From contig QJYE01000091.1 of assembly GCA_003235785.1 (NCBI GenBank), forward strand, positions 1 through 6,199: DNA of 6,199 nt, given 5' to 3'. The notes below the pieces were generated by a model, which did no database searches, was not told where the DNA came from, and saw nothing but the letters and a program-made list of their open reading frames with translations. A program made the translations under genes and the position numbers. This document shows positions 6,170-6,199 of the stretch, in pieces (the first letter of the stretch is position 1; every line of letters begins with the position of its first letter). Source of the DNA: Nitrospirota bacterium (GTDB lineage Bacteria; Nitrospirota; Nitrospiria; Nitrospirales; UBA8639).

Positions 6170-6199
6170 TTACCTCAAAAAGAGGTACGTCAATAGACT
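6170..6199 (-). CDS. Possible last ten codons of an upstream minus-strand gene
   Basis: From the window edge, the minus-strand frame reads SLLTYLFLR followed by TAA (6172-6170). The stop sits 16 bases before the terminator hairpin, as expected for a gene's end. Of the other two frames, one stops at once and the other runs through the terminator. With only nine codons visible, no product can be named; the residues are hydrophobic and might be a membrane-protein tail. Confidence 0.3.
   Translation of the reverse strand, partial: SLLTYLFLR
6171..6187. repeat. Small perfect hairpin beside the terminator
   Basis: TACCTC and GAGGTA form a 6-bp stem around an AAAAA loop. It overlaps the presumed last codons of the upstream gene. 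It has no T-tract of its own on the minus strand, so it is not a separate terminator; it could stabilise the 3' end of that transcript. Confidence 0.4.

Overview
The window looks like chromosomal DNA of a Gram-negative bacterium. Every supported gene lies on the minus strand, and each predicted product begins with a Sec-type export signal, so the locus encodes periplasmic or envelope proteins. GC content is moderate, near 50% by eye. I cannot assign a species. A Nitrospirota-like or similar environmental chemolithotroph is a guess from the gene mix and is not shown by the sequence.

Layout, in the direction of transcription (right to left): a possible 3' end of an unseen upstream gene (stop near 6170) and a strong hairpin terminator (6120-6161) close the previous unit. 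A leader of about 100 bases follows, with two short palindromes and one excellent ribosome binding site. Next comes a compact four-gene cluster: two tandem paralogous cupredoxin-like proteins carrying a carboxypeptidase-regulatory-like C-terminal domain (6020-5103 and 5097-4180, both exactly 305 aa), a LolA-like/DUF4412-like protein (4183-3509), and an exported TPR plus HEAT-repeat protein (3482-2130). Gaps between these four are 5 nt, a 4-nt ATGA overlap, and 26 nt, which indicates one operon with translational coupling. After a 206-nt gap holding a perfect 22-bp tandem duplication and an imperfect inverted repeat, a fifth gene (1923 to beyond base 1) encodes an exported DUF255/YyaL-type thioredoxin-fold protein with a CHAC motif. 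Its 3' end is outside the window, so it has no stop codon here.

How the parts may work together (inference): the two cupredoxin-like proteins share His, Cys and Met residues that could bind copper, plus two further invariant cysteines. The LolA-like protein has the fold of periplasmic lipid or lipoprotein carriers. The HEAT protein is a scaffold with very regular repeats, and the DUF255 protein could act on thiols. Together they would form a periplasmic metal/redox module whose substrate and role I cannot name. No RNA genes, CRISPR arrays, transposases or phage genes were seen.
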